Shown piece by piece: positions 43,010-52,589 of a stretch of DNA of 64,000 nucleotides. Location of the stretch: assembly GCA_947503005.1 (NCBI GenBank), contig CANNCA010000001.1, positions 682,001-746,000 on the forward strand. Reading direction: 5' to 3'. The DNA is from an uncultured Flavobacteriaceae bacterium (lineage in GTDB: Bacteria; Bacteroidota; Bacteroidia; Flavobacteriales; Flavobacteriaceae). Made by a program: the position numbers and the translations under genes. Positions within the stretch are counted from its first letter, which is position 1. Each line of letters starts with the position of its first letter. Under the pieces are notes generated by a model that saw only the letters and a program-made list of their open reading frames with translations, had not been told where the DNA came from and searched no databases.

Positions 43010-46000
43010 ATGTACCTAATTTTCGATACAGAAACCACCGGCCTTCCAAAGAATTGGAATGCACCCATAACCGACACTGACAACTGGCCACGCTGTATTC
43101 AAATCGCATGGCAGTTGCATGATGACATGGGAAATTTAGTCGACCAGCAAGATTATTTGGTACGGCCTGATGGTTTCAATATTCCGTACGATGCAGAGAA
43201 AATCCATGGTATTTCTACAGCTTTAGCGGAAGAAAAAGGGGTTGCCTTATCCGAAGTGCTGGAGAAGTTCAACCAAGCCATGGCAAAGACGAAATTTATT
43301 GTTGGTCAGAACGTCGGTTTCGATCTAAATATCATGGGAGCGGAGTTCCACCGTTTGGGTGTTGAGAACCTGTTACAAGAACTTCCTGTATTAGATACCT
43401 GTACGGAGGAGACCGCACTTCTTTGCCAAATTCCGGGTGGTCGTGGTGGCAAATTCAAACTTCCTACTTTGACTGAATTGCATCAACACCTTTTCGGAGA
43501 ACCTTTTAGTGAAGCGCATAATGCAACAGCAGATGTGGAAGCCACTACAAGATGTTTCTTGGAACTGATTCGAAGAAAACACTATTCGATTGAAAAATTA
43601 GACGTACAGCCTGATTATTTTGAAAATTTTTCAGAGGCGAATCCTCAGGAAATACAACTAGTCGGTCTAAAACACATTAACCTTAAAAAGGCATCAAAGA
43701 AAATTGCCGATGTCCTATGGGATGAGGATACCGGAGATGTCTCTCAAGAAGAAATACAAGAAAATGTTGCAACGCTTGAAGAGGCCCCCTTTTCACATTT
43801 ACATAACCACTCTCAATTTTCGGTCCTACAATCGACCATTGCAGTACGTGATTTGGTCGCTTCGGCAGCCAAGGAAAAGATGCCAGCTGTTGCGATAACA
43901 GATCATGCGAACATGATGGGTGCCTTTCATTTTGTGAAAGAAATCAAGTCGTATAACAAGCGAGTTAAAGAACGGAATGCCGAGGCCATTGAAAAAGGGG
44001 AATTACCTGCGGAGACTGAAATTAAACCCATAATAGGTTGCGAGTTTTTTGTTTGCGATGATCATACGAACAAGAATGTAAAAGATTACGGTCATCAAAT
44101 CGTGCTGTTGGCCAAGAACAAAAACGGCTATCACAATCTGGCGAAAATGTCGTCCATCGCCTATACCGACGGTTTTTACTATGTCCCCAGAATAGACCGA
44201 AAAGTAATTGAACAATACAAAGAAGATATTATTGTTTTGACAGGAAACCTTTATGGCGAAGTGCCGGGAAAGGTTTTGAACGTTGGAGAAAACCAAGCAG
44301 AAGAAGCTTTGCTTTGGTGGAAAGAACAATTTGGTGATGACCTATATATGGAAATCATGCGCCACGGACAAGAAGATGAAAACCGTATAAACCCTGTTTT
44401 GGTGCAATTCGCAAAAAAGCACCAGATCAAAATGGTCGCTACCAACAACACTTATTATTGTGCAAAAGAAGACGCTGATGCGCACGATATTCTACTCTGT
44501 GTAAAGGATGGAGAAAAGCAGGCCACGCCAATCGGTCGCGGTCGTGGCTATCGTTACGGACTTCCGAACCAAGAATATTATTTCAAGTCGCAAGACGAGA
44601 TGAAGGCACTTTTCAAAGATGTGCCTGAAGCCATTTTGAACATTCAAGAAGTAGTCGATAAAATCGAACCTTTTGAATTGGCGCGTGACGTACTGTTACC
44701 GAAATTCGATATTCCAGAGACGTTCAAAGTAGCCGAAGATGAGGTTGACGGAGGCAAACGAGGTGAAAATGCCTATTTACGACATATTACTTACGAAGGA
44801 GCAAAAAAACGATATAAGGAAATCACCCCGGAAATTGAAGAGCGCATCGATTTTGAGCTGAAAACGATTGAAAATTCAGGTTACCCGGGTTACTTTTTGA
44901 TAGTAGAAGATTTTATCCGTGAAGCCAGGAATATGGATGTTTCCGTTGGGCCGGGTAGGGGCTCTGCTGCAGGTTCGGTGGTTGCCTATTGTTTAAAGAT
45001 CACCAATATCGATCCGTTGAAATACGATTTGCTTTTTGAGCGTTTCTTGAATCCAGATCGCGTATCGATGCCCGATATCGATATTGATTTTGATGATGAA
45101 GGGCGAGGTCGAGTGATGGATTATGTTATCAAGAAATATGGTGCAAATCAAGTGGCACAGATTATTACCTATGGTACCATGGCGGCAAAATCGTCGATCC
45201 GAGATACTGCACGGGTTTTGGATTTGCCATTAGGCGATGCCGATAGAATTGCCAAGCTGATTCCCACCATGTCCAAACTGGGCAAGATTTTCGGGAAGAC
45301 GGATGCGGAATTGAAGAAACAATTCCGAGCTGATGATTATGAGAAGGTTAACGAATTACTGAACATTTCGGAAGGTGATGATCTCGAAGGTCAGACCCTA
45401 AAAATGGCACGAACTTTAGAAGGTTCAGTTCGAAATACAGGAATTCACGCTTGTGGAGTTATTATTACTCCTGGCGATATAACCGATTATGTTCCGGTGG
45501 CGACCGCAAAAGATTCCGATTTGTATGTGACCCAATTCGATAACTCCGTCGTAGAAAGTGCAGGACTCTTAAAGATGGATTTCTTGGGATTAAAAACCTT
45601 GACTTTGATTAAGGACACGGTCAAAATCGTCAAGGCAAAACATGGAATTGAACTGGTGCCAGATGACTTTCCGTTAGATGACGAGAAAACCTATGAGCTT
45701 TTTCAGCGAGGAGATACGGTAGGGATATTCCAATATGAATCCCCTGGAATGCAAAAACACATGAAGGATCTGAAGCCTTCCGTTTTTGATGATCTAATTG
45801 CCATGAACGCACTCTATCGACCTGGGCCGATGGAATATATTCCAGAATTTATCCAACGTAAAAATGGAATGGCCGAAATCAAGTATGACCTTCCAGAAAT
45901 GGAGGAATATCTGAAGGAAACCTACGGAATTACGGTGTATCAAGAGCAAGTAATGCTGCTTTCCCAAAAGTTGGCAGGTTTTTCCAAGGGTGATGCGGAT

Positions 46001-47395
46001 GTTTTGCGTAAGGCAATGGGGAAGAAGATTTTCGCCGTACTGCAGAAGATGAAACCACAGTTTTTAAAAGGTGGGGCCTCCAACGGACATCCTGAAGATA
46101 TTCTCGAAAAAATATGGAAAGATTGGGAGGCATTCGCTGCCTATGCATTCAATAAAAGTCATTCCACTTGTTACGCTTACATTGCTTATCAGACGGCTTA
46201 TTTGAAAGCACATTACCCCGCAGAATACATGGCGGCGGTGTTGAGCAACAATATGAACGATATCAAGCAGGTCACTTTCTTTATGGAAGAGTGTAAGCGG
46301 ATGGGCTTGGAAGTGCTCGGCCCGGATGTCAATGAATCGTATTACAAATTTGCCGTGAACAAAAGGGGAGCGGTGCGTTTTGGAATGGGTGCAATTAAAG
46401 GCGTGGGTCGTTCAGCGGTAGAGACTATCGTGGAGCATAGGAAGAAAGATGGACCTTATAAATCGGTTTTTGATTTAGCCAAACGTATCGATTTGCGTTC
46501 AGCGAACAAAAAGGCATTCGAGAACCTGGCTGTGGCAGGCGGATTTGATTCCTTCGGAACAACTCACAGGGCACAGTATTTTCATACTGAAGGCGATTCG
46601 ATAACGTTTTTAGAGAAGGTCATAAAGTCGGCCGCAAAATATCAAGAGAACAAGAATTCTTCTCAAATGGATATGTTCGGGGGAATTTCAGAAGCCCAGA
46701 TTCCTGAGCCGGAGGTGCCGCCCTGCGAGGAGTGGGGTACTATGGAAAAACTCCGTAGGGAAAAAGAAGTGGTGGGAATCTATATTTCTGGGCATCCACT
46801 AGATGATTTTAAAACTGAAATCAATGCATTCTGCAATGCAAGTGTATCTTGTGCAAACGAGCTTGAGAATTATGTAAACAGAGAGTTGTCCGTGGCTGGG
46901 GTAATAACCGACGTTCAACATCGTATTTCAAAAAATGGAAAAGGTTGGGCTGCTTTTACCATGGAAGATTATACGGATTCTTTTGAATTCAGGATTTTTG
47001 GAGAGGAGTATTTAAAATTCCGTCATTTTTTAATGATCAACTCTTTCGCCTATGTTAAGATTTTTGTCCGTGACGGTTGGGTAAATCGCGATACTGGTAA
47101 AAAAGGAGACCCTAGAATTCAGTTCAATAGCTTTATGTTGTTGCAGGAAGTGATGGAGGCGTATGCCAAAAAGCTGACCATTAAATTGAATATCGCAAAC
47201 TTAAGGGAAGAACGTGTACGGTATTTGAAAGATACTTTAATTTCCCACAAAGGAAATCATACGCTGAATTTTGTAGTATATGAAATGGAAGAAGAGATCA
47301 AAGTGAATTTATCGCCCAGAAAACAAAAGGTGCAAATTTCAAGTGAGCTTTTGCATCAGTTGGAAGAGAATGATGTGCATTATAAGTTGAACTAA
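43010..47395 (+). CDS. dnaE: Replicative DNA polymerase III alpha with fused N-terminal 3'-5' exonuclease
   Basis: Main replicative polymerase. Residues 1-195 form a DnaQ-like DEDDh exonuclease: YLIFDTETTGLPKNW (Asp6, Glu8), IVGQNVGFDLNIMG, and HNATADVEATTRCF (His, Asp), providing proofreading in cis. The PHP domain starts at about 260 (FSHLHNHSQFSVLQS). The polymerase core carries GPGRGSAAGSVVAYCLKITN and MPDIDIDFDDEGRGRVMDYV (catalytic Asps, about 688-706), FNKSHSTCYAYIAYQTAYLK, and a C-terminal OB-fold (VAGVITDVQHRISKNGKGW). At 1461 aa it fits exonuclease-fused DnaE proteins in Bacteroidota. It is followed by trxA. Confidence 0.95.
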   Translation: MYLIFDTETTGLPKNWNAPITDTDNWPRCIQIAWQLHDDMGNLVDQQDYLVRPDGFNIPYDAEKIHGISTALAEEKGVALSEVLEKFNQAMAKTKFIVGQNVGFDLNIMGAEFHRLGVENLLQELPVLDTCTEETALLCQIPGGRGGKFKLPTLTELHQHLFGEPFSEAHNATADVEATTRCFLELIRRKHYSIEKLDVQPDYFENFSEANPQEIQLVGLKHINLKKASKKIADVLWDEDTGDVSQEEIQENVATLEEAPFSHLHNHSQFSVLQSTIAVRDLVASAAKEKMPAVAITDHANMMGAFHFVKEIKSYNKRVKERNAEAIEKGELPAETEIKPIIGCEFFVCDDHTNKNVKDYGHQIVLLAKNKNGYHNLAKMSSIAYTDGFYYVPRIDRKVIEQYKEDIIVLTGNLYGEVPGKVLNVGENQAEEALLWWKEQFGDDLYMEIMRHGQEDENRINPVLVQFAKKHQIKMVATNNTYYCAKEDADAHDILLCVKDGEKQATPIGRGRGYRYGLPNQEYYFKSQDEMKALFKDVPEAILNIQEVVDKIEPFELARDVLLPKFDIPETFKVAEDEVDGGKRGENAYLRHITYEGAKKRYKEITPEIEERIDFELKTIENSGYPGYFLIVEDFIREARNMDVSVGPGRGSAAGSVVAYCLKITNIDPLKYDLLFERFLNPDRVSMPDIDIDFDDEGRGRVMDYVIKKYGANQVAQIITYGTMAAKSSIRDTARVLDLPLGDADRIAKLIPTMSKLGKIFGKTDAELKKQFRADDYEKVNELLNISEGDDLEGQTLKMARTLEGSVRNTGIHACGVIITPGDITDYVPVATAKDSDLYVTQFDNSVVESAGLLKMDFLGLKTLTLIKDTVKIVKAKHGIELVPDDFPLDDEKTYELFQRGDTVGIFQYESPGMQKHMKDLKPSVFDDLIAMNALYRPGPMEYIPEFIQRKNGMAEIKYDLPEMEEYLKETYGITVYQEQVMLLSQKLAGFSKGDADVLRKAMGKKIFAVLQKMKPQFLKGGASNGHPEDILEKIWKDWEAFAAYAFNKSHSTCYAYIAYQTAYLKAHYPAEYMAAVLSNNMNDIKQVTFFMEECKRMGLEVLGPDVNESYYKFAVNKRGAVRFGMGAIKGVGRSAVETIVEHRKKDGPYKSVFDLAKRIDLRSANKKAFENLAVAGGFDSFGTTHRAQYFHTEGDSITFLEKVIKSAAKYQENKNSSQMDMFGGISEAQIPEPEVPPCEEWGTMEKLRREKEVVGIYISGHPLDDFKTEINAFCNASVSCANELENYVNRELSVAGVITDVQHRISKNGKGWAAFTMEDYTDSFEFRIFGEEYLKFRHFLMINSFAYVKIFVRDGWVNRDTGKKGDPRIQFNSFMLLQEVMEAYAKKLTIKLNIANLREERVRYLKDTLISHKGNHTLNFVVYEMEEEIKVNLSPRKQKVQISSELLHQLEENDVHYKLN

Positions 47396-47502
47396 AGGAG
47401 CATAGGATTTACCAATATAGCAATAGATATAACGTATTCATCGATAGTAAGGTAAGAGCAGAATATTTGACTAACTTTACATAATTATTAAAGCAAATTA
47501 AA

Positions 47503-47820
47503 ATGGCATTAGAAATAACAGATGCTACTTTTGACGAAGTAGTTTTAAAAAGTGATAAACCAGTTGTAGTGGACTTCTGGGCAGCCTGGTGCGGGCCTTG
47601 TAGAATGGTAGGGCCTATTATTGACGAGGTAAGCAACGAATATGAAGGTAAAGCAGTAGTCGGCAAAGTTGATGTTGATGCTAACCAGGAATTTGCTGCC
47701 AAATATGGAGTTCGAAATATTCCAACCGTATTGGTTTTCAAAGATGGTGAAATAGTAAGCCGTCAGGTTGGCGTTTCGCCAAAGAAAGTCTACACTGACG
47801 CTATCGACGCACTTCTATAG
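47503..47820 (+). CDS. trxA: Thioredoxin
   Basis: Small cytoplasmic disulfide reductase. The active site WCGPC is at residues 29-33 in DFWAAWCGPCRMVGPI, followed by the cis-Pro region VRNIPTVLVFKDGE. At 105 aa with no signal peptide, it is a standard TrxA. It lies 107 bases after dnaE and is followed by its own terminator. The dnaE-trxA neighbour order is frequent in Flavobacteria. Confidence 0.97.
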   Translation: MALEITDATFDEVVLKSDKPVVVDFWAAWCGPCRMVGPIIDEVSNEYEGKAVVGKVDVDANQEFAAKYGVRNIPTVLVFKDGEIVSRQVGVSPKKVYTDAIDALL

Positions 47821-47844
47821 CATACATAGGAAATCAGAAATATA

Positions 47845-47880
47845 AAAGGTCGGCCAAATTTATTTGGCCGACCTTTTTTT
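47845..47880 (+). terminator. Terminator of trxA
   Basis: AAAGGTCGGCCAAAT-TTA-TTTGGCCGACCTTT-type hairpin followed by T run, starting 25 bases after the stop codon. Confidence 0.92.
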
Positions 47881-48133
47881 GTACTCTAGTTAAAGAAAAT
47901 CGCATTTTCGAGGATTATTTTTAGAGCAAATTGATTTATCAATTATTATGGAGACTTGTTTCATTTTTATTATGGGTTATCTTTTTACCACTAATCGTTT
48001 AAAAATCTTGCACAATAAATATGTAAATTTGTGTGTTGTATTTAGTAATTGAGAACAGTACAACGGTCATCCAAAAAAGGAGACAGCCTTTTCCTAGAGA
48101 GCACCTGGGAAACAACTTTTAAAACATTTGAAA

Positions 48134-49573
48134 ATGAAAAAATTAAATTTCTTTGCTAGAATATTTTTCCTGTTAATTATTGTATTAATTCCTTTAGCTT
48201 GTGGTAGTGACGACAATGGAGGAGGAGAGGAACCCAAAGTTGACGTTGAAGCAGTATATAGTGTTAATACCCCGAAAGAGGTAAGTGACTACAATACAGA
48301 CGAATCTTTAGCAACCGTGACTGATGCCGATGGAGCAATCACCCAAGCTTCACTTGATAGCGGTTCTTTGCCCGATGGAATAGCCCTCAATGGCAGCACA
48401 GGAGAATTGACCGTTTCTGATGTCGGGGCTTTGGTAGCAGGTACCTATTCCTTGGCTATTACAACTGAAGATGCCACGGGTGGTACAACCGAGCATACCG
48501 TATCAATTACGCTAAACGATAAAGTTGATACTGCTGCCTCATATACGGTCATCGAGGCCAAGGCAGTTCAAGATTATACCATGGGAGAGTCGATAGCCAT
48601 AGTAACTGATGTTGATGGAGATATTGTTAGCGCGACTCTTGAAAGCGGGTTCGAGCTTCCTGCCGGAACGGCTTTAAATGCAACTACAGGTGAGATAACA
48701 GTAGTAGATACAAGCCTTTTGACACCGGGCGCCTATGAAATCAATATTAACACCGAAGATGTAGAAGGAGGTACAAACGTCAATGTGATAACGATTACAT
48801 TCAATCAAAATCCTGATGTTGCGGCAGTGTATACTGTCACGGAGGCCAAGGCGGTCGAGGAGTACGCGCAAGATGAAGCGATTGCCACAGTATCAGATGA
48901 TAACGGAGACATCATAAGTGCCGTACTCGGAATTGGATCGACTCTTCCTGCCGGTACCGCTTTAAATGCGGTTACCGGAGAGATTACAGTAGCGGATCCA
49001 ACACTTTTGGTGCCGGGTACCTATGAGGTTGAAATCACGACTGAAGATGAGAACAGTGGCACTACAACGCATACGGTTACTTTGGTTTTTAATGAAAACC
49101 CGGTCATTGTTAACATTAATTCTGGTGGTGATGAACTTGTATTTACGGATATCACCTACCTGGCGGACCAGTTTTTCGTGGGTACCAGTATGCCATTTAC
49201 GCCTGACCCAATACCTGAAATAGAAAATACCGAAATGGATGAGTTGTACGTAACTGAAAGGTTTGGAGCTGACTTTGGTTACGCAGTTGAACTTGAAAAT
49301 GGCACCTATAAAGTAATACTTCATTTTGTTGAGCTGTATTGGGGGGCTCCTGGCTTTGGGTCTACCGGCGGTGTGGGAAATAGAGTATTTGACGTCTCTC
49401 TCGAAGGTGTAGTAGTAAAGAACGATTATGATATATTTGCTGAGGTTGGGGCTTTATTTGCAACTCAGGAAGAGTTTGAAGTAACCTTGACAGATGGTAT
49501 GTTGAACATTGATTTTTCAGCGTCTGTAGATAATGCAAAAATTACCGCTATCGAGATTGAGAAAGTTAACTAG
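48134..49573 (+). CDS. Lipoprotein with three cadherin-like repeats and C-terminal malectin domain
   Basis: The ATG at 48134 (MKKLNFFARIFFLLIIVLIP) leads to lipobox LIPLACGSDD. Three tandem beta-sandwich repeats of about 95 residues follow (about 37-130, 131-227, 228-323), each containing the pattern LPAGTALNATTGEITV and TEDxxGGTxxxxITI, resembling putative Ig/cadherin-like modules. Residues about 325-479 are malectin-like: VNINSGGDELVFTDI, YLADQFFVGT, YAVELENGTYKVILHFVELY and GNRVFDVSLEGVVV, a fold that binds di-glucose or other carbohydrates. A surface glycan-binding or adhesion role is inferred. Ends at a strong terminator. Confidence 0.88.
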   Translation: MKKLNFFARIFFLLIIVLIPLACGSDDNGGGEEPKVDVEAVYSVNTPKEVSDYNTDESLATVTDADGAITQASLDSGSLPDGIALNGSTGELTVSDVGALVAGTYSLAITTEDATGGTTEHTVSITLNDKVDTAASYTVIEAKAVQDYTMGESIAIVTDVDGDIVSATLESGFELPAGTALNATTGEITVVDTSLLTPGAYEININTEDVEGGTNVNVITITFNQNPDVAAVYTVTEAKAVEEYAQDEAIATVSDDNGDIISAVLGIGSTLPAGTALNAVTGEITVADPTLLVPGTYEVEITTEDENSGTTTHTVTLVFNENPVIVNINSGGDELVFTDITYLADQFFVGTSMPFTPDPIPEIENTEMDELYVTERFGADFGYAVELENGTYKVILHFVELYWGAPGFGSTGGVGNRVFDVSLEGVVVKNDYDIFAEVGALFATQEEFEVTLTDGMLNIDFSASVDNAKITAIEIEKVN

Positions 49574-49589
49574 GCTTTTTTGCAAATGG

Positions 49590-49619
49590 AAAAAGGTCCG
49601 ACTATAGTCGGACCTTTTT
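49590..49619 (+). terminator. Terminator after the malectin lipoprotein
   Basis: Perfect self-complementary arms, AAAAAGGTCCGACTA then TAGTCGGACCTTTTT, in the 63-base gap between the malectin-domain and DUF58 genes. Confidence 0.85.
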
Positions 49620-49636
49620 GTTTTATCTTTAACATC

Positions 49637-50566
49637 ATGAACCTTCAGTCGGAATTAAATAAATCCAGCTTATTTCAAAACCTGGAACTTTTAGCCAATC
49701 AAGTTGTTGAAGGATTTATCAGTGGTATACATAAAAGTCCATTTCATGGTTTTTCTGCGGAATTTGCGGAGCATAAGATTTATAATACTGGAGAGAGCAC
49801 CAAGCACATTGACTGGAAGCTTTTTGCCAAGACAGATAAGCTCTACACCAAACGATACGAGGAGGAAACTAATTTGAGGTGTCATATGATTCTCGATAAT
49901 TCGGCTTCCATGTACTATCCGGAGATAAAGAACTTGAGTATTTCCGATTTGAATAAAATCGGGTTCGGTGTTTTGTCCATCGCAGCTTTAATGAACATTT
50001 TAAAAAGACAGCGTGACGCAGTTGGTTTAAGTGTTTATTCTGATACGTATAATTATTATTCCCCAGAGAAAGGTAGCGAGCGTCATCATCAGATGCTTTT
50101 GGCCAAGTTGAGTGAGATTAGCTTAGATACCAAACCTTCCAAGGAAACAGAAACCTATAAGTATTTACATTTGATCGCGGAAAAGATAAAGCGGAGAAGC
50201 TTGATTTTTTTGTTTACAGATATGTTCCAAACTACTACGGACGAAGAAAAACTATTCGATGCGTTGCGCCACCTGAAATATAATAAACATGAGGTAGTAC
50301 TTTTTCACTTGACCGATGAGTCCACCGAACAAAAATTTAACTTTGAAAACACACCCAAACGGTTTGTAGATGTTGAAACAGGCGAGCATATTGACTTGTA
50401 CGCTGAAAACATAAAAGAGTCCTATGCAAAAAGCGTGAAGACCTATTTTGATGCGCTAAAATTGAAGTGTGCCCAATATAGAATCAAGTATGTTGCGATA
50501 GACGTTCGAAGTGATTTCTCAAAGGTTCTGAACACCTATCTGGTCGAACGCCAAAAATTTCTCTGA
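49637..50566 (+). CDS. DUF58-family protein
   Basis: The ATG at 49637 (MNLQSELNKSSLFQNLELLA) lies after the terminator and fits the family; an in-frame ATG at 49580 would start inside the terminator. Family hallmarks are SPFHGFSAEFAEHKIYNTGE, STKHIDWKLFAKTDKLYTKR and the vWA-like HMILDNSASMYYPE (metal-ion-dependent adhesion motif DxSxS). DUF58 proteins often accompany MoxR ATPases in aerotolerance-type operons, but none is adjacent here. 309 aa, no signal peptide. Just upstream of tRNA-Asp. Confidence 0.9.
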   Translation: MNLQSELNKSSLFQNLELLANQVVEGFISGIHKSPFHGFSAEFAEHKIYNTGESTKHIDWKLFAKTDKLYTKRYEEETNLRCHMILDNSASMYYPEIKNLSISDLNKIGFGVLSIAALMNILKRQRDAVGLSVYSDTYNYYSPEKGSERHHQMLLAKLSEISLDTKPSKETETYKYLHLIAEKIKRRSLIFLFTDMFQTTTDEEKLFDALRHLKYNKHEVVLFHLTDESTEQKFNFENTPKRFVDVETGEHIDLYAENIKESYAKSVKTYFDALKLKCAQYRIKYVAIDVRSDFSKVLNTYLVERQKFL

Positions 50567-50593
50567 ATCGCCTTTAATTTTAAATGAAATAGT

Positions 50594-50623
50594 TTGTGCA
50601 ATAGAAATAACGATTTATATTTG
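50594..50623 (+). promoter_or_regulatory. tRNA-Asp promoter
   Basis: TTG (50594-50596), 19-base spacer, TATATTTG (50616-50623), an exact Bacteroidota-type promoter ending 73 bases before the mature tRNA 5' end. Confidence 0.75.
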
Positions 50624-50696
50624 CACACGCTTTACAAAAGCATTTGAACAAGATTTGAATCTCGCTGTTGCGAGAGTCTTTTAAGATAAAATCATT

Positions 50697-50770
50697 GGTC
50701 TGGTAGTTCAGTTGGTTAGAATACCTGCCTGTCACGCAGGGGGTCGCGGGTTCGAGTCCCGTCCAGACCG
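50697..50770 (+). tRNA. tRNA-Asp (anticodon GTC)
   Basis: 74-nt cloverleaf. Acceptor GGTCTGG pairs with CCAGACC, discriminator G, D-arm AGTTCAGTTGGTTAGAAT, anticodon stem CCTGC/GCAGG with GTC at 50731-50733, T-arm GCGGGTTCGAGTCCCGT. The 3' end is the integration target of the island: its last 21 bases plus one flanking base are repeated at 63658-63679. The island left a complete tRNA. Confidence 0.97.
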
Positions 50771-50771
50771 C
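50750..50771 (+). repeat. attL of the genomic island (22-bp direct repeat, copy 1)
   Basis: Starts GTTCGAGTCC and ends CCAGACCGC, within the tRNA-Asp 3' end plus one base. An identical copy at 63658-63679 marks the right end. Confidence 0.9.
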
Positions 50772-50797
50772 TAGAAATTGTTCAAAATTTCACAAAA

Positions 50798-50828
50798 AGC
50801 CTGTAAATCAATGATTTACGGGCTTTTT
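50798..50828 (+). terminator. Terminator just inside the island after tRNA-Asp
   Basis: AGCCTGTAAAT / ATTTACGGGCT with one G-T pair and a CAATG loop, followed by T run. The island seems to bring a substitute terminator for the tRNA whose own one was displaced. Confidence 0.8.
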
Positions 50829-51011
50829 CATTTTATTTAACATCAAAAAATACCATATAAAACCATATAAAAAGGGCGGAAATCGGTGCGTATTTTACCC
50901 CTCCAAAAACCCGCACCTAAATCGCTGTAATTGACTGTTAAAGAAAACTTTACAAAGAAATTTTAACATTTGTTTTTCGTACCTTCTGGTGAGGATTTAA
51001 AACCCGCACCT

Positions 51012-52268
51012 ATGTATGGAAAGATGAACATCCTTTTTTACCCGAAAAAATCTGAAAGAAATGATGACGGAATGGTCATGATTTATTCCCGTATAACCAT
51101 CAATGGCAAGCGGAGTGAATTTAGTTTGGGTCGACGTGTGAATGAACAAAGATGGGATTCAAGGGGTGGAAAGCTGAAAGGGACAACTACAGAAGTATCA
51201 AATTTCAATCGATTTCTGGACAATGTCAAGAACAGACTTTATGACATTTATGATTCACTTCTTAAAGAAAGAGAGGATATTTCGGCTACCATCATAAAGA
51301 ACATCTATTTAGGGAAAGAGGGCAAAGAGTATATGCTTCTCGAAATCTTTCAAGAGCATAACGATGAAATCGAAAGTCTGTTAGGTAAAGGTTTCACCAA
51401 AGGAACGCTACAACGTTATAAGGCAGCCTACAAACATGTATCAGCCTATATCCAACAGAACTATCATAGAAACGATATTCCCGTTCGTAGGGTCGACCAC
51501 AAGTTTATTACGGGATTAGAATTCTTTTTAAAGTCTCAAAGAAACTGTGAACACAACACGGCTATTAAATATGTGGTGAATTTTAAAAAGATTATGCGGA
51601 TTGCTTTAGCTAATGAATGGATAACTAAAGACCCGTTCTTTCATTGGAAAGCTTCTTGGAAAACAAAGGAAAAGCAATATCTGACACAAACCGAGCTAGA
51701 TGCGCTTAGAGAGAAGAAAGCTTTTTTGCCACGTCTTGATTTGGTTAGGGATATTTTTGTTTTCTGCTGTTACACAGGTCTGGCCTATTCGGATGTGCAA
51801 CAACTAAAAGAAGAACATATTATAATTGGGGTCAATGGGGATAGATGGATTAAAATGCCTAGAAAAAAAACCAAAGCTATCAGTAGTATACCATTGTTGG
51901 CTCCAGCGGAAGAAATTATTCTAAAGTATCATAACCATCCTTACGTATTAGATGGAAAAGGAGTTTTACCAGTATTGACCAATCAGAAATCTAATGCCTA
52001 TCTAAAGAAGATTGCCGATGTCTGTGGAATCAATAAAAATCTCACTACACATTTAGCACGGCATACATTTGCGACTACAGTGACATTGTCAAATGGAGTA
52101 TCAATTTCGACAGTCAGTAAAATGTTGGGACATCGTTCTTTAAAGACCACCCAGATTTATGCCAAGGTTCTTGATAGCAAAATAGCCGAGGAAATGGACC
52201 GATTAAAAGAAAAGATAAAACCTGTTGAAAATTCTAATCAAAAAGACGAAGGCAGCATTGAAAACTAA
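51012..52268 (+). CDS. Tyrosine recombinase/integrase of the island
   Basis: Site-specific recombinase expected to act on the tRNA-Asp att sites. The ATG at 51012 (MYGKMNILFYPKK) was chosen over an in-frame TTG at 50970. N-terminal arm-binding-like domain (MNILFYPKKSERNDDGMVMI), SAM-like core-binding domain (about 90-200), then the catalytic domain: CYTGLAYSDVQQLKEEHI, KTKAISSIPL (Lys), HLARHTFATT (His-x-x-Arg), LGHRSLKTTQIYAKV with nucleophile Tyr. At the first-Arg position the motif reads TGLAYSD, as in many Bacteroidota integrases that lack that Arg. 418 aa. Confidence 0.93.
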   Translation: MYGKMNILFYPKKSERNDDGMVMIYSRITINGKRSEFSLGRRVNEQRWDSRGGKLKGTTTEVSNFNRFLDNVKNRLYDIYDSLLKEREDISATIIKNIYLGKEGKEYMLLEIFQEHNDEIESLLGKGFTKGTLQRYKAAYKHVSAYIQQNYHRNDIPVRRVDHKFITGLEFFLKSQRNCEHNTAIKYVVNFKKIMRIALANEWITKDPFFHWKASWKTKEKQYLTQTELDALREKKAFLPRLDLVRDIFVFCCYTGLAYSDVQQLKEEHIIIGVNGDRWIKMPRKKTKAISSIPLLAPAEEIILKYHNHPYVLDGKGVLPVLTNQKSNAYLKKIADVCGINKNLTTHLARHTFATTVTLSNGVSISTVSKMLGHRSLKTTQIYAKVLDSKIAEEMDRLKEKIKPVENSNQKDEGSIEN

Positions 52269-52589
52269 AATTGTCCCAAATCCTTACCCCTAACTTTTGC
52301 GCACGGTTCCTGTCGGGCTTTTGTAGCGTCCCGATAGGTAAGCGTAAAGCAAAAATCCGATAGGGCGCAATCTACTTTTTTGAATGAAAAGTACCTTTTT
52401 AAGGTTTACAAAATTTAGTAGCGAAGCGGATAAGGTTTGTAAAGCAAGAGGGTAACACGCTAACGCGATGTTACCAGTCACAAACCATTGATTTTCAATG
52501 AATTGAAAATATAGTGCGATTATTTTTTGCATCAAAAACACAGTAAAAACCCTGTGAAACCCTATAAACGTTGAAAAAAATTACTGTAA
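52269..52589. other. Intergenic region with several inverted repeats
   Basis: About 320 bases between integrase and the next gene. It contains CCTGTCGGG/CCCGATAGG (52309-52338), GGTAACA/TGTTACC (52451-52475) and a perfect ATTTTCAAT-GA-ATTGAAAAT (52491-52510). No coding frame looks convincing. It may hold regulatory or transfer-origin-like structure; nothing decisive. Confidence 0.5.

Noticed and set aside
42888-43109. 73-aa minus-strand ORF between the second sulfatase and dnaE
   Set aside because: Overlaps the dnaE start and has no recognisable features.
49580-49636. Upstream start for the DUF58 gene
   Set aside because: It would begin within the preceding terminator hairpin; the ATG at 49637 fits the family.
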